Positions 37,175 to 46,674 of a stretch of 58,570 nt of DNA are shown here, one piece after another. The stretch comes from an uncultured Paracoccaceae bacterium. Its GTDB lineage: Bacteria > Pseudomonadota > Alphaproteobacteria > Rhodobacterales > Rhodobacteraceae. Numbering within the stretch: the stretch's first letter is position 1; each line of letters begins with the position of its first letter. Location of the stretch: the NCBI GenBank assembly GCA_934500835.1, contig CAKSTR010000015.1, forward strand, positions 1 to 58,570. Reading direction: 5' to 3'. The position numbers were made by a program, and so were the translations under genes. The notes beneath the pieces are model-generated. The model was given only the letters and a program-made list of their open reading frames with translations, did no database searches and was not told the DNA's origin.

Positions 37175-38134
37175 TCAAGCCGCTTCGGCGGCGCGCCACT
37201 CCTGGATCAGCGCCTTGGCCAGCTTCAGATAGCGCGGCACATGCTGGGCCATGCCCGGCTCATCGATGCGATCCGCAGTCCAGCCGATATAGGTCAGCGC
37301 CCGCAGCGCCATCATCAGCGGCAAAAGCCCCGGGTCGGGTAAGGGGCGGATCTCGGCATAGCCGGCCAGAAAGGCTGCCTTCAGCTCGGAATAATCCGGT
37401 TCGGCGTGGTTCGAGCGCAGGCAGGTCGCAATGTCAAATCCGCGATAGCCATAGCCGGAATCGTCGAAGTCGATGAAACAGACCTCGTCGCCGTCGATCA
37501 GGATATTCTCGCGCACCAGATCGGCATGGATGATGCCGATATCGGCATTGGTGCTGTCCAGGATCACCCGGGCGCGATCGCGCACATCCAGAAACAGTGC
37601 ACGATCCTCGTCGGATAGCAAGGGCGCATCCCAGAACCGGCCCCAGAATGGCGTCTCGCCCACCAGGCCATCGCGGTCCCAGGCTGGGCGGGTGAAATCC
37701 GCCGGGATCTGCCATTCGTCGGAGTAGCAATGCAGTTGGGCAAGACTGCGGCCGATCTTGTGAAAGATCTGCCGCCGTCGCGCTGGCCCACCCTGGGCCA
37801 AAGGCTCAGTGCCCTTGCCCAAAGGTGCGCCCGCCAGCCAAGACAATAGGCTGGCCCGACGGGTCCCAAGCAGCAGGAAATCGCCGTCACGGGTGCGCAA
37901 TGGCCGCGGCACTTGCAGCCCGCGCCCGGACAGCATTCCCATCCAGGCCAACTCGGACCGCAGCGCGGCATCGCTATGATAGCCGGGCCGATGCAGGCGC
38001 AGGGCATGGGGGCCGAAACTGGTCTCGACCCGGTAGACCGCATTCTAGCGGATCATATGCGGTTCGGGCGCTCCGGTGACATCGGGGAAACCACGGGCGG
38101 CCTGCCGGGCAAGCTCCAGCATTGCCTCGCTCAT
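37175..38134 (-). pseudogene. aminoglycoside-phosphotransferase-fold amino-alcohol kinase with an in-frame TAG
   Basis: The frame runs from an ATG at 38134 (MSEAMLELARQ, overlapping the aminotransferase stop by ATGA) but is broken by TAG at 38045-38047, codon 30. After it the same frame continues NAVYRVETSFGPHALRLHRPGYHSD, then IIHADLVRENIL with the catalytic aspartate and CFIDFDDSGYGYRGFDIA with the metal-binding aspartate, so the rest is intact. The expected residue in related kinases is glutamate (ENAVYRV), so a GAG to TAG change fits. The partner class III enzyme next door is phospholyase-like. Together the pair would phosphorylate an amino alcohol and release its phosphate and ammonia. 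A TTG at 37951 could start a truncated form only. Confidence 0.75.
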
Positions 38135-39411
38135 TTCGCGGCCTCAAGCGCGTCGGAGAGCCGGTCGAGCAGATGATCGGCTTCGGCAATGCCAAAGGGC
38201 ATCGGCGGGCGGATCTTCAGCACGTTGGAATGGATACCATTGGCGCCCAGCAGCACGCCACGGCCGCGCATCGCGTTGACCAGTGCCGTGGCCTTCGCCG
38301 CATCCGCCTGACGCGAGGCCCGGTCCGAGACGATCTCGACCCCGATCGCCAGACCCGAGCCACGGATATCGCCCAGGATCTCATGCCGTTTGGCCAGCTC
38401 TCGCAGGCCAGCCCGCAGATGATTGCCAGTCACCACGGCGCGTGCCTGGAGGTCTTCGGCCTCAAGCACATCCAGCACCGCCGCCGCCGCGGCACAGGCC
38501 ACGGCATTGCCGCCGAAAGTGTTGAAATAGCGGAACGAGGTGCGGAACTGCGCCATGATCTCGGCCGAGGTGGTCACCGCGGCCACCGGATAGCCATTGC
38601 CCATCGGCTTGCCCATCGTGGCGATGTCAGGGGCAAAGCCCAGCCGTTGATGGCCCCAGAAATGGGTGCCAACCCGGCCGAAACCGGCCTGCACCTCATC
38701 GGCGATCACCAGACCGCCGAATTTGCGCAAGACCGCGATGGCGGGATCAAGGAAGCCTGGCTCCAGACTCGGGAAGCCCTCGTTCACGAAGGCCGGGCAC
38801 AGGATCATGCCGCTGACGCCGATCCCGGCCTCTTCCAGCGACAGGCAGGCTTCTTCGACCTTGGCGGCAAAGGCCAGTGCGTGGGCTTGCCCCGCTTCGC
38901 CTCCCAACGGACGCCAGCTGTCGGGGGCCGGGACCAGCCGCACATGTGGTTCATAGCCGCCAATCGGCGGGATGAGCGACGAGACCTGCGTCACTGCCGT
39001 CGTATTGCCGTGATAGGTGGCGTCAGTGGCAATGATCCCGGTCTTGCCGGTCATCGCCTGCGCCATGCGCAAGGCAATGTCATTCGCCTCAGAGCCGGTG
39101 CAGACCATGATCGCCGTGGTGATCTGCGGACCAAGCGAGGCGGTCAGCCGCTCGACATAGTCCAGAATACCTTCGTGCAGGTAACGGGTATGGGTGTTCA
39201 GCAGCCCCAGTTGCTGACTGATCGCGTCGCGCACATGGGGGTGGCAATGACCGACATGCGGGACGTTGTTATAGGCGTCGAGATATTCCCGCCCGTCGGC
39301 ATCCCACAGCCTGACGCCCTCGGCGCGGACAAGATGGACCGGGTCGTCGTAGAACAGCCGAACATTTGGCCCCAGCAGACGCGCCCTGCGTTCCAGAAGC
39401 GTTTCAGACAT
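38131..39411 (-). CDS. class III aminotransferase-fold phospholyase-like enzyme (ETNPPL/PHYKPL type)
   Basis: A 426-residue PLP enzyme. The N-terminal motif YLDAYNNVPHVGHCHPHVRDAI resembles ethanolamine-phosphate and hydroxylysine-phosphate phospholyases (NNVAHVGHCHP) from memory, not the general GABA or ornithine transaminases. It also has the cofactor-loop motif VCTGSEANDIALRMAQAMTGK, LVIADEVQAGFGRVGTHFW and the catalytic lysine in MGKPMGNGYP. AAGGA lies 6 bases before the ATG. It is first in a unit followed by the broken kinase and the DMGDH-like gene, with operator site E upstream. A straightforward aminotransferase role is also possible. Confidence 0.8.
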   Translation of the reverse strand: MSETLLERRARLLGPNVRLFYDDPVHLVRAEGVRLWDADGREYLDAYNNVPHVGHCHPHVRDAISQQLGLLNTHTRYLHEGILDYVERLTASLGPQITTAIMVCTGSEANDIALRMAQAMTGKTGIIATDATYHGNTTAVTQVSSLIPPIGGYEPHVRLVPAPDSWRPLGGEAGQAHALAFAAKVEEACLSLEEAGIGVSGMILCPAFVNEGFPSLEPGFLDPAIAVLRKFGGLVIADEVQAGFGRVGTHFWGHQRLGFAPDIATMGKPMGNGYPVAAVTTSAEIMAQFRTSFRYFNTFGGNAVACAAAAAVLDVLEAEDLQARAVVTGNHLRAGLRELAKRHEILGDIRGSGLAIGVEIVSDRASRQADAAKATALVNAMRGRGVLLGANGIHSNVLKIRPPMPFGIAEADHLLDRLSDALEAAK

Positions 39412-39602
39412 GGTCTTCCTTTCTTGTCCCGTCCTTGGTCGCTGACCGGCTTGGTGCCTTGCCCGGCTGAAGCCTTCATGACGGCCTAAAACGCTACGGT
39501 TCTAGGCGTGCGGCAGCTCTGTTCTGCTGGAGAGCATCGCGTGTCTTGGAACTGCCGCACCGACTACTGAGCGTCATATAGTCGTAGGCAGGAATACAAA
39601 AA

Positions 39603-39617
39603 TGGAATATAATTTCA
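39603..39617. promoter_or_regulatory. IclR-type operator, site E
   Basis: TGGAATATAATTTCA lies about 190 bases upstream of the phospholyase-like gene (start 39411). It matches site B and site D in both arms. Confidence 0.7.
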
Positions 39618-39675
39618 ACATAAATTTGTAGCTGTGGATGCATCTCGAAGTGCGCATTTGAGCTGATGGCAGATT

Positions 39676-40090
39676 AGGGCAGCGTGCTGCGTTGCCGAGC
39701 GCGGTTCTTCCAAAGGCCATGCGCGATCATTCATATGCGCAACATCTTGGCCGAGACGTTCAACCCGTGACGCTCGGCCAGCTTCTAAGCAGCAAGCGTC
39801 GCACCAAAATCGCCATAGGTCTCGCGCACCAACACCGAAGCATAGTTGCGGACACTGGCGCCGATCCGGCTGTTCGATGGCCGGCCGCGCAGGTCACGTC
39901 GGACCGCACCAGCACTTTCCTTCCTTGCAGAAGCGCGCCAGGAGCCGTTGAACCTGACGTGGGCTGATCGACAGTACGGACACGACCGTCGTCGGACGCA
40001 TCGCGCGATCCAGTACCTTCCCGGTCGAGGACGACGTAAACGCAAGGCTGAGTTGCCGGACGGCTGGTTCGTCCCCTTGTACCTTCGGCG
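39676..40090 (-). pseudogene. remnant of an ISNCY-type (IS1202-like) transposase
   Basis: Pieces of an ISNCY-family transposase are spread over two minus-strand frames with stops. One frame has VLSISPRQVQRLLARFCKEG, the helix-turn-helix region. The next has RGRPSNSRIGASVRNYASVL, then ETYGDFGATLAA-stop-KLAERHGLNVSAKMLRI-stop-MIAHGLWKNR, which matches the RGRPSN...YADFGPTLAAEKLAERHG...LRxWM signature of the family. No terminal repeats are evident, so it is a dead fragment at the right edge of the catabolic island. Confidence 0.65.
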
Positions 40091-40210
40091 AGGATAGCGT
40101 GACGCCGCGCAACCGTATGCCTTTTAGACCGGCAACCGGGATTGCGCGCCGCCCCGCTGAAATCGTGATCGCAGTCACCCCGGAGTCAGATTGACTCCTG
40201 CAAGTGATAA

Positions 40211-40225
40211 GAACAAATAGAGAAC
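40211..40225. promoter_or_regulatory. LexA box
   Basis: GAAC-aaataga-GAAC has the alphaproteobacterial SOS box spacing (GAAC-N7-GAAC, equivalent to GTTC-N7-GTTC on the other strand). It lies 48 bases before the imuA start, so DNA damage should induce the cassette. Confidence 0.9.
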
Positions 40226-40272
40226 ATAATTGCAAAACCAGCCTTGGGAAAGAGTCGAAGGTCCCGCCCCTC

Positions 40273-41034
40273 ATGTCTACTGCCGTTGCCAGTCCCGCCA
40301 TCGTCGCCCTGCGAGCGCGCATCGCGCGGCTTGAGGGCGACGGTGTGGCGGCGCGCAAGGTGCTGCCCTTCGGGATCTCCTCGCTCGACCGTCGGCTGCC
40401 GGGCGGCGGGTTGCCGCTCGGCTGCCTGCATGAGGTGGCGGGTGGAGGCAACGGCGCGGTGGACGGTGCGGCCGCGGCGAGCTTTGCTGCCGGTATTGCT
40501 GCGCGGACCGGGGGCAAGGTACTCTGGTGTGTCGCCCGGCAGGATCTCTTTGCCCCGGGTCTGGCGCAGGCGGGCCTGCCGCCCGACCGGGTGATCCATG
40601 TCGAGGCGGGCGACGACAAGACCGTGCTGGCCTGCATGGAGGAAGGTCTGCGCCACGGCGGGCTTGGCGCGGTGGTCGCCGATGTGGCGCGGCTGTCGAT
40701 GACCGCCTCGCGCCGGCTGCATCTGGCCGCGAAGGGCACGAAGACCCTCGGGATTGCGCTGCGGCGGTGGCGGCGGCAGGCGGAGACGAGCGACTTCGGC
40801 CAGCCGACTGCGGCGATGACCCGCTGGCGGGTCTCGGTCGTGCCTTCGGCACCCTTGCCGGTGCCGGGCGTGGGCCGGGCGCGCTGGCTGATCGAACTGA
40901 TCCGGGCGCGGGCGGGGGAGAGTCTCGATATCGAACTGGAGGCATGCGATGGCTCGGGTCATCTCGGTCTTCCTGCCGACATGGCCGACGGACCGGCTGC
41001 GGCGGAAGACTGGCTGCGCAGCGCCGCCGGTTGA
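40273..41034 (+). CDS. ImuA, SOS mutagenesis protein
   Basis: A 253-residue RecA-like fold protein needed with ImuB and DnaE2 for damage-induced mutagenesis. Segments LPFGISSLDRRLPGGGLPLGCLHEVAG and GKVLWCVARQDLFAPGLAQAGL fit the family. Start at ATG 40273 (MSTAVASPAIV); an earlier in-frame ATG at 40204 lies upstream of the LexA box and so could not be on an SOS transcript. The gene ends 86 bases inside imuB. Confidence 0.87.
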   Translation: MSTAVASPAIVALRARIARLEGDGVAARKVLPFGISSLDRRLPGGGLPLGCLHEVAGGGNGAVDGAAAASFAAGIAARTGGKVLWCVARQDLFAPGLAQAGLPPDRVIHVEAGDDKTVLACMEEGLRHGGLGAVVADVARLSMTASRRLHLAAKGTKTLGIALRRWRRQAETSDFGQPTAAMTRWRVSVVPSAPLPVPGVGRARWLIELIRARAGESLDIELEACDGSGHLGLPADMADGPAAAEDWLRSAAG

Positions 41035-42469
41035 GGCGCCGCTGGTCATTGCCGGACGTGACGGCAACCGCCGGGTGCTGACGGCGGTGGATGCCGCCGC
41101 GCAGGTGCTTGGGCTGCGGGTCGGCATGCCGGTCACCAAGGCGCAGGCGCTGGTGCCCGGTCTGGCCATCGAACCCGCCGACCCGCAAGGCGATGTCGAA
41201 AGCCTCGAACGGCTGGCACTCTGGCTGCTGCAACGGATCGCGCCCATCGTCGCCGTCGACCTGCCGGACGGGATCGTGATCGACTCGACCGGGGCCGACC
41301 ATCTGCATGGTGGCGAAGCCGCGATGCTGGATGCGCTGGTCGGGCGGCTGGTCCTGTCGGGCGTGGCCGCCCGCGCCGCCATCGCCGATACCTGGGGCGC
41401 GGCCCATGCCCTGGCGCGGCATGAAGCCGATCCGGTGTTCATCGCGCCGCCGGGGGCCGGGGGCGGTCTGCTGTTGCCGTTGCCGCTGGAGGCGTTGCGG
41501 CTGCCGCCCGCGATCCCGGCGGGGCTGCGCGACCTGGGTTTTGCCCGCATCGGCGATCTGACAGGGCAGCCGCGTGCGCCGCTGACCCGCCGCTTCGGCC
41601 CCGAACTGTGCCGCAGGCTGGACCAGGCACTCGGCCAGGCCGCCGAACCCATCGAACCGTTGCGCCCCGAGGGGATGATCGAGGTCCGCCGCAGCTTTGC
41701 CGAGCCGATCGCCGCCGCCGAAACCATCGCGCGCTATATCGGCAAGCTGGTCACGGCCCTTTGCGCCGCGCTGGAAGGGCGCGGCCTTGGCGCGCGTCGC
41801 CTCGACCTGATCTGTCACCGCGTCGACAGCCGGGCGCAGGTGGTGCGCATCGGAATGTCAACGCCGGTGCGTGATCCGAAGCGCCTGAGCCGCCTGCTTT
41901 GCGACAGGATCGAGACCATCGACCCCGGCTTCGGGATCGAGATCATGGCGCTGGCCGCCTCCTTGGCCGAACCGCTGGCCGCGCGGCAGTCGGCCAGCCT
42001 GATCGAGACGCCGGCACCCGACCTGTCCGGGCTGGTCGACACGCTGGCCAACCGGGTCGGCGCCCGCGCGATCTATCGCTTCGCGCCAGTGGCCAGCGAT
42101 GTTCCCGAACGCTCGGTCTGTCGTATTCCGGCGCTGGCCGAAGATACCGGCACGGGCTGGCCCGATCACTGGCCACGCCCGTCGCGCCTGCTGCCCCGGC
42201 CAGAGCCGATCGATACCATGGCGCTGCTGCCGGATCATCCGCCGAACTGGATTTCCTGGCGCGGAGTCCGCCGGCGCGTCCAGCGGGCCGATGGGCCGGA
42301 ACGGGTGTTCGGCGAGTGGTGGAAGCGCGATGCCGAACTGGCCGCGGTCCGGGATTATTTCCGCATCGAAGATGAAACTGGCGCGCGCTTCTGGATATTC
42401 CGTGCCGGCGATGGCGAGGATGCGGCCACCGGATCGCATCGCTGGTTCCTGCATGGGGTGTTCGGATGA
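40949..42469 (+). CDS. ImuB, Y-family polymerase-like accessory protein
   Basis: A 506-residue member of the Y-family DNA polymerase fold. [19 protein letters not shown] and [20 protein letters not shown] mark the family, but the acidic active-site residues of true polymerases are not kept, as known for ImuB, which acts as a hub that recruits DnaE2 to the sliding clamp. It overlaps imuA by 86 bases and the dnaE2 start by ATGA, so the three genes are translationally coupled. Confidence 0.88.
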   Translation: MARVISVFLPTWPTDRLRRKTGCAAPPVEAPLVIAGRDGNRRVLTAVDAAAQVLGLRVGMPVTKAQALVPGLAIEPADPQGDVESLERLALWLLQRIAPIVAVDLPDGIVIDSTGADHLHGGEAAMLDALVGRLVLSGVAARAAIADTWGAAHALARHEADPVFIAPPGAGGGLLLPLPLEALRLPPAIPAGLRDLGFARIGDLTGQPRAPLTRRFGPELCRRLDQALGQAAEPIEPLRPEGMIEVRRSFAEPIAAAETIARYIGKLVTALCAALEGRGLGARRLDLICHRVDSRAQVVRIGMSTPVRDPKRLSRLLCDRIETIDPGFGIEIMALAASLAEPLAARQSASLIETPAPDLSGLVDTLANRVGARAIYRFAPVASDVPERSVCRIPALAEDTGTGWPDHWPRPSRLLPRPEPIDTMALLPDHPPNWISWRGVRRRVQRADGPERVFGEWWKRDAELAAVRDYFRIEDETGARFWIFRAGDGEDAATGSHRWFLHGVFG

Positions 42470-45400
42470 CTGCTCCTCGCTATGCTGAACTGCAGGTGAC
42501 GTCGCAGTTCTCCTTTCTGCGCGGGGCCTCCTCGGCCGAAGAGATCTTCGCCGCCGCCGCGGCAATGGGGATCGAGGCGCTGGCGGTGGCCGACCGCAAT
42601 ACGCTGGCCGGGATCGTGCGCGCCCATGAGGCGGCGAAGAAAACCGGAGTGCGGCTTATCGTCGGTTGCCGCCTCGATCTGGCCTGCGGCATGTCGGTGC
42701 TGGTCTATCCGACCGACCGCGCGGCGTATTCCCGACTCTGCCGGCTGCTGTCGCTTGGCAAGGGCCGGGCCGGCAAGGGCCGGTGTCATCTCGAATGGGC
42801 CGATCTTGCGGCCTATGGCGAAGGGCTGGTCGCCGTGCTGGTGCCGGATATGGCCGACGATCTCTGCGGGCTGCGGCTGCGCCGGTTGCGCGAGGCCTTC
42901 GGCGACCGCGCCTGTCTGGCGCTGACCCTGCGGCGGCGGCCCAACGACCAGTTGCGGTTGTGGGAACTGTCACACCTGGCGCAGCGGATCGGCGTGGCGA
43001 CGGTGGTCACCAATGACGTGCTGTTCCACGAACCGGGGCGGCGGATGTTGCAGGATGTGGTGACGGCGATCCGCCACAATTCCACCATCGACGAGTTGGG
43101 CCTGCGACGCGAGCGCCATGCCGACCGCCATCTGAAGCCGCCGGCCGAGATGCACCGCCTGTTCGCCCGCTGGCCCGAGGCGCTGGCCCGCACGCTGGAG
43201 ATCGCCGACCGCTGCCGGTTTTCGCTGAATGAACTGTGCTATCAATACCCCGAGGAACGCGACGATCCGGCGCTGACCCCGTTGCAGACGCTGGACCGCC
43301 TGACCTGGCAAGGTGCGGCAGCGCGCTATCCCGAGGGCGTGCCGGATGCGGTGGCCGCCTCGCTGCGCCATGAGCTGACGCTGATCGGCAGGCTGAACTA
43401 TGCGCCTTATTTCCTGACCGTGAACAGCATCGTCCGTTTTGCCCGGGCGAAAGGCATCCTGTGTCAGGGCCGCGGTTCGGCGGCCAATTCGGCGGTTTGC
43501 TACGTTCTGGGTATCACCGCCATCGACCCCGCCCGCAACGACCTGCTGTTCGAACGCTTCATCTCGGAGGAACGCCACGAGCCGCCCGACATCGACGTGG
43601 ATTTCGAGCACGAACGGCGCGAAGAGGTGATCCAGTGGGTCTATAAGACCTACGGCCGCGACCGCGCCGCGCTGACCGCGACGGTGATCCGCTACCGCTC
43701 CAAGGGCGCGCTGCGCGACGTGGGCAAGGCGATGGGCCTGCCCGAGGATCTGATCCGGGCGCTCTCCGGACTCTCGGGGCGCTGGTCCGAAGGCATCACC
43801 GACGCCGATCTGCGGGCGCTGAACCTGAACCCCGATGACCGCAGGCTGCGGTTGGTTCTGGATCTGGCGGCGCAGCTGCGCGGGGCGCCGCGTCACCTCA
43901 GCCAGCATCCCGGCGGCTTCGTGCTGACCCATGACCGGCTGGACGATCTGGTGCCGATCGAACCGGCGGCGATGGCGGATCGCCAGATCATCGAATGGGA
44001 CAAGGACGACATCGACGCGCTGCGCTTCATGAAGGTGGACGTCCTGGCGCTTGGGATGCTGACCTGCATGAAGCGCGGGCTGGATCTTCTGGCCGAGCAC
44101 AAGGGGATCACCCTCGACCTGGCCACGATCCCGACCGAGGATCCTGCGACCTATGAGATGATCTGCAAGGCCGACACGCTGGGTACATTCCAGATCGAAA
44201 GCCGGGCACAGATGTCGATGCTGCCGCGGCTGAAACCGCGAACCTATTACGATCTGGTGGTGCAGGTCGCCATCGTCCGCCCCGGCCCGATCCAGGGCGA
44301 CATGGTCCATCCCTACCTGCGCCGCCGTGCCGGGCTGGAGCAGGTCGAATATCCCCGGCCCGAACTGAAAAACGTGCTGGGCAAGACCCTCGGCGTGCCG
44401 CTGTTCCAGGAACAGGCGATGCGCATCGCCATCGAATGCGGCGGTTTCACGCCGGGCGAAGCCGACATGCTGCGCAAGTCGATGGCGACCTTCAAACACA
44501 CCGGCGGAGTGTCGGCGTTCCGCGACAAGCTGATCTCCGGCATGATCGCCCGGGGCTATGAGACGGATTTCGCGGAGCGCATCTTCCGCCAGTTGGAGGG
44601 CTTCGGCTCCTACGGCTTTCCCGAAAGCCATGCGGCGAGTTTCGCGCTGATCGCCTATGCCTCGGCCTGGCTGAAATGCTGGCATCCGGACGTGTTCTGC
44701 GTCGCGCTCTTGAACAGCCAGCCGATGGGCTTCTATGCCCCGGCCCAGATCGTGCGAGATGCCCGCGACCATGGCGTCGATGTGCGGCCGGTCTGCGTGA
44801 ATGCCAGCCGCTGGGACTGTACGCTGGAACCCACCGGCGACGGTTTCGCCGTGCGTCTTGGCCTGCGCCTGGTCAAGGGTCTGTCCAACGCCGATGCCGC
44901 CGCCATCGTGGCCACGCGGGATGCGCCCTTCGCTTCGGTCGAGGATCTGTGGCGGCAGGCCGGGGTGCCGGTCGCCGCCCTGATCCGCATCGCCGAGGCC
45001 GACGGTTTTGGCCCCGGCCTGGGCCTTGCCCGGCGCGCGGCGCTCTGGGCGATCAAGGGCCTGCGCGATGAGGAACTGCCGCTGTTCAGCGCCGCAGCCC
45101 GCCGCGAAGGCGGCATGGTGGCAGAGGTCGTCGAGCCACCCGTGGCACTGCGCCCGATGGCCGCCGGGCGCGAGGTGGTCGAGGACTACGGACACACCGG
45201 CCTGTCGCTGCGCCGCCATCCGGTCGCTTTCCTGCGCCCCGACCTTGCCCGGCGGCGCATCGTGACCTGCGCCGAGGCGATGGGATCGCACGACCGTCGC
45301 CGGGTCGAGGCGGCCGGTATCGTGCTGGTCCGCCAGCGCCCCGGCTCGGCCAATGGGGTGATGTTCATCACGCTGGAGGACGAGACCGGCATCGCCAATG

Positions 45401-45684
45401 TGGTACTCTGGAAAAAGGTGTTCGAGCAGTATCGCCGGGTGATCCTGTCGGCGGGCATGATCGCTGTGACGGGCCGCATCCAGCGCGAAGGCGAAGTGGT
45501 CCATCTGGTGGCGCAGCGCATCGCCGATCTGTCGCGCGATCTGGCCAGCGTGGGAGAGCGGGGAGAAGCCTTCCCGCTGCCGCATGGCCGCGGCGACGAG
45601 TTCCGGCACGGCGCGCCCCCGCCCGATCCGCGCGTCGCCCGGCGAGGTGATGGAATCCACGTCAAGACGCGGGATTTCAGGTGA
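42466..45684 (+). CDS. DnaE2 (ImuC), error-prone DNA polymerase III alpha subunit
   Basis: A 1072-residue polymerase for translesion synthesis in the SOS response. It has the N-terminal PHP domain ([21 protein letters not shown]), the C-family palm [38 protein letters not shown] and the [18 protein letters not shown] catalytic region, a finger/thumb part with GESHAAS-like [19 protein letters not shown], and an OB-fold in the C-terminal 150 residues ([19 protein letters not shown]). Length fits DnaE2, shorter than DnaE1. The ATG overlaps imuB. It is likely controlled by LexA through the box at 40211. Confidence 0.93.
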   Translation: MTAPRYAELQVTSQFSFLRGASSAEEIFAAAAAMGIEALAVADRNTLAGIVRAHEAAKKTGVRLIVGCRLDLACGMSVLVYPTDRAAYSRLCRLLSLGKGRAGKGRCHLEWADLAAYGEGLVAVLVPDMADDLCGLRLRRLREAFGDRACLALTLRRRPNDQLRLWELSHLAQRIGVATVVTNDVLFHEPGRRMLQDVVTAIRHNSTIDELGLRRERHADRHLKPPAEMHRLFARWPEALARTLEIADRCRFSLNELCYQYPEERDDPALTPLQTLDRLTWQGAAARYPEGVPDAVAASLRHELTLIGRLNYAPYFLTVNSIVRFARAKGILCQGRGSAANSAVCYVLGITAIDPARNDLLFERFISEERHEPPDIDVDFEHERREEVIQWVYKTYGRDRAALTATVIRYRSKGALRDVGKAMGLPEDLIRALSGLSGRWSEGITDADLRALNLNPDDRRLRLVLDLAAQLRGAPRHLSQHPGGFVLTHDRLDDLVPIEPAAMADRQIIEWDKDDIDALRFMKVDVLALGMLTCMKRGLDLLAEHKGITLDLATIPTEDPATYEMICKADTLGTFQIESRAQMSMLPRLKPRTYYDLVVQVAIVRPGPIQGDMVHPYLRRRAGLEQVEYPRPELKNVLGKTLGVPLFQEQAMRIAIECGGFTPGEADMLRKSMATFKHTGGVSAFRDKLISGMIARGYETDFAERIFRQLEGFGSYGFPESHAASFALIAYASAWLKCWHPDVFCVALLNSQPMGFYAPAQIVRDARDHGVDVRPVCVNASRWDCTLEPTGDGFAVRLGLRLVKGLSNADAAAIVATRDAPFASVEDLWRQAGVPVAALIRIAEADGFGPGLGLARRAALWAIKGLRDEELPLFSAAARREGGMVAEVVEPPVALRPMAAGREVVEDYGHTGLSLRRHPVAFLRPDLARRRIVTCAEAMGSHDRRRVEAAGIVLVRQRPGSANGVMFITLEDETGIANVVLWKKVFEQYRRVILSAGMIAVTGRIQREGEVVHLVAQRIADLSRDLASVGERGEAFPLPHGRGDEFRHGAPPPDPRVARRGDGIHVKTRDFR

Positions 45685-45878
45685 AGGCCGCACCAGGCCG
45701 GACACATCGGTATTCTATTACCGTCGCGCCGTTTCGATGGGAGGTGACGCCACAGCGGAGCCATTCTCGTGACGCAGAAACCGCGTCTCGGGTAGAGAAT
45801 TTCTTCATGGGTGAGCTGCCCGAAGACCCGGGCGTTCGGTGATTGTGGCGATACTTCTGATGAGAGAAGCCGAGTATA

Positions 45879-46430
45879 GTGACGGCACGGCAGATTCGCG
45901 CCCCTCTCAATTTGCACATTGATGGCGACGAGGATCAGTTCCTTTCGGTGGCATTGCAGATCGCGGCACTGCAAACCCGTGATCAACGCCGCCCCGGGGC
46001 TCTGGCGCGCGGGCAGACCCTGATCCCGATGGCTCGCCCGCGTGCCGGCTTCAGAGGATCGTCGAAAGCACCCATGCCAAGATGACCTTGGCCAGCATGG
46101 CGTTGGCGGATGCTGTGCGAAATCGTCTGGCCCGTGTGCGGCAGCAGCAGGAACGTGCCACGCTTCGTGACTTCGGGCGGAAGTCAGCGCTCATCTGCTT
46201 CTCGCCGGGGCCGCAGGGCGCAGGCAAGACCACGACGGCCATGGCGCTGGCGGGGCACCTCTGGCTTCCCTTGTTCACCGGCCGGCTTGAAGTTCAGCCG
46301 CGACTTTGGCGAGATAACCGCAAAGATGCGTGTTCTGTTCGATCAGATCGCGGAGATAAGGTGCGTTTTCTCGACGAACTCGATGCCATCGGCGCGCGCC
46401 GGGACGATTCGAACGATTTGAGCCGCCAAG
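45879..46430 (+). pseudogene. frameshifted AAA+ ATPase remnant
   Basis: Three frames carry parts of one AAA+ ATPase. A GTG at 45879 opens RQIRAPLNLHIDGDEDQFLSVALQIAA, which looks like its N-terminal region. Another frame from 46082 has LADAVRNRLARVRQQQERATLRDFG and the Walker A motif GPQGAGKTTTAMALAGHLWLPLFT, and later the Walker B-like RFLDELDAIGARR. The segment between is in a third frame (EITAKMRVLFDQIAEIR). At least two or three frameshifts are needed to join them, so it is a decayed gene. It may have been part of an ATPase-protease pair; no partner is present. Confidence 0.6.
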
Positions 46431-46674
46431 CGCTTCGTGCAGAACAAGCGGGCCTGGGGCGCACCCGATCTGGCTTGTCATCTGGAACAGGCGCCGGCCA
46501 GCATCGGTTGCGACCGCCCGGTCCCTTCGCGGAGAAACCCGCGCCGCTGTGGCGCCGATCCGGGCGACGGCCATAGCGGCGGCTTCCATCCTGGCCATCC
46601 CCGCGCAAGCCCCGCCTCTTGCAATCGGGTGCCCGCCCCGCTAACCCCGAGGCCGCACAGCCCTGGGGACCAAG
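46431..46674. other. intergenic region upstream of pheS
   Basis: No gene recognised. It separates the ATPase remnant from pheS and may hold the pheS promoter. A possible ribosome site (GGGGA) lies 5 bases before the pheS start. Confidence 0.4.

Noticed and set aside
39412..40272. Possible small genes between the phospholyase-like gene and imuA
   Set aside because: The open frames here belong to the broken transposase or are short and unsupported; only regulatory sites are credible.
42970..45705. Very long minus-strand open frame of about 900 codons opposite dnaE2
   Set aside because: It is antisense to a clear DnaE2 gene, has no motif and arises from GC-rich codon use.
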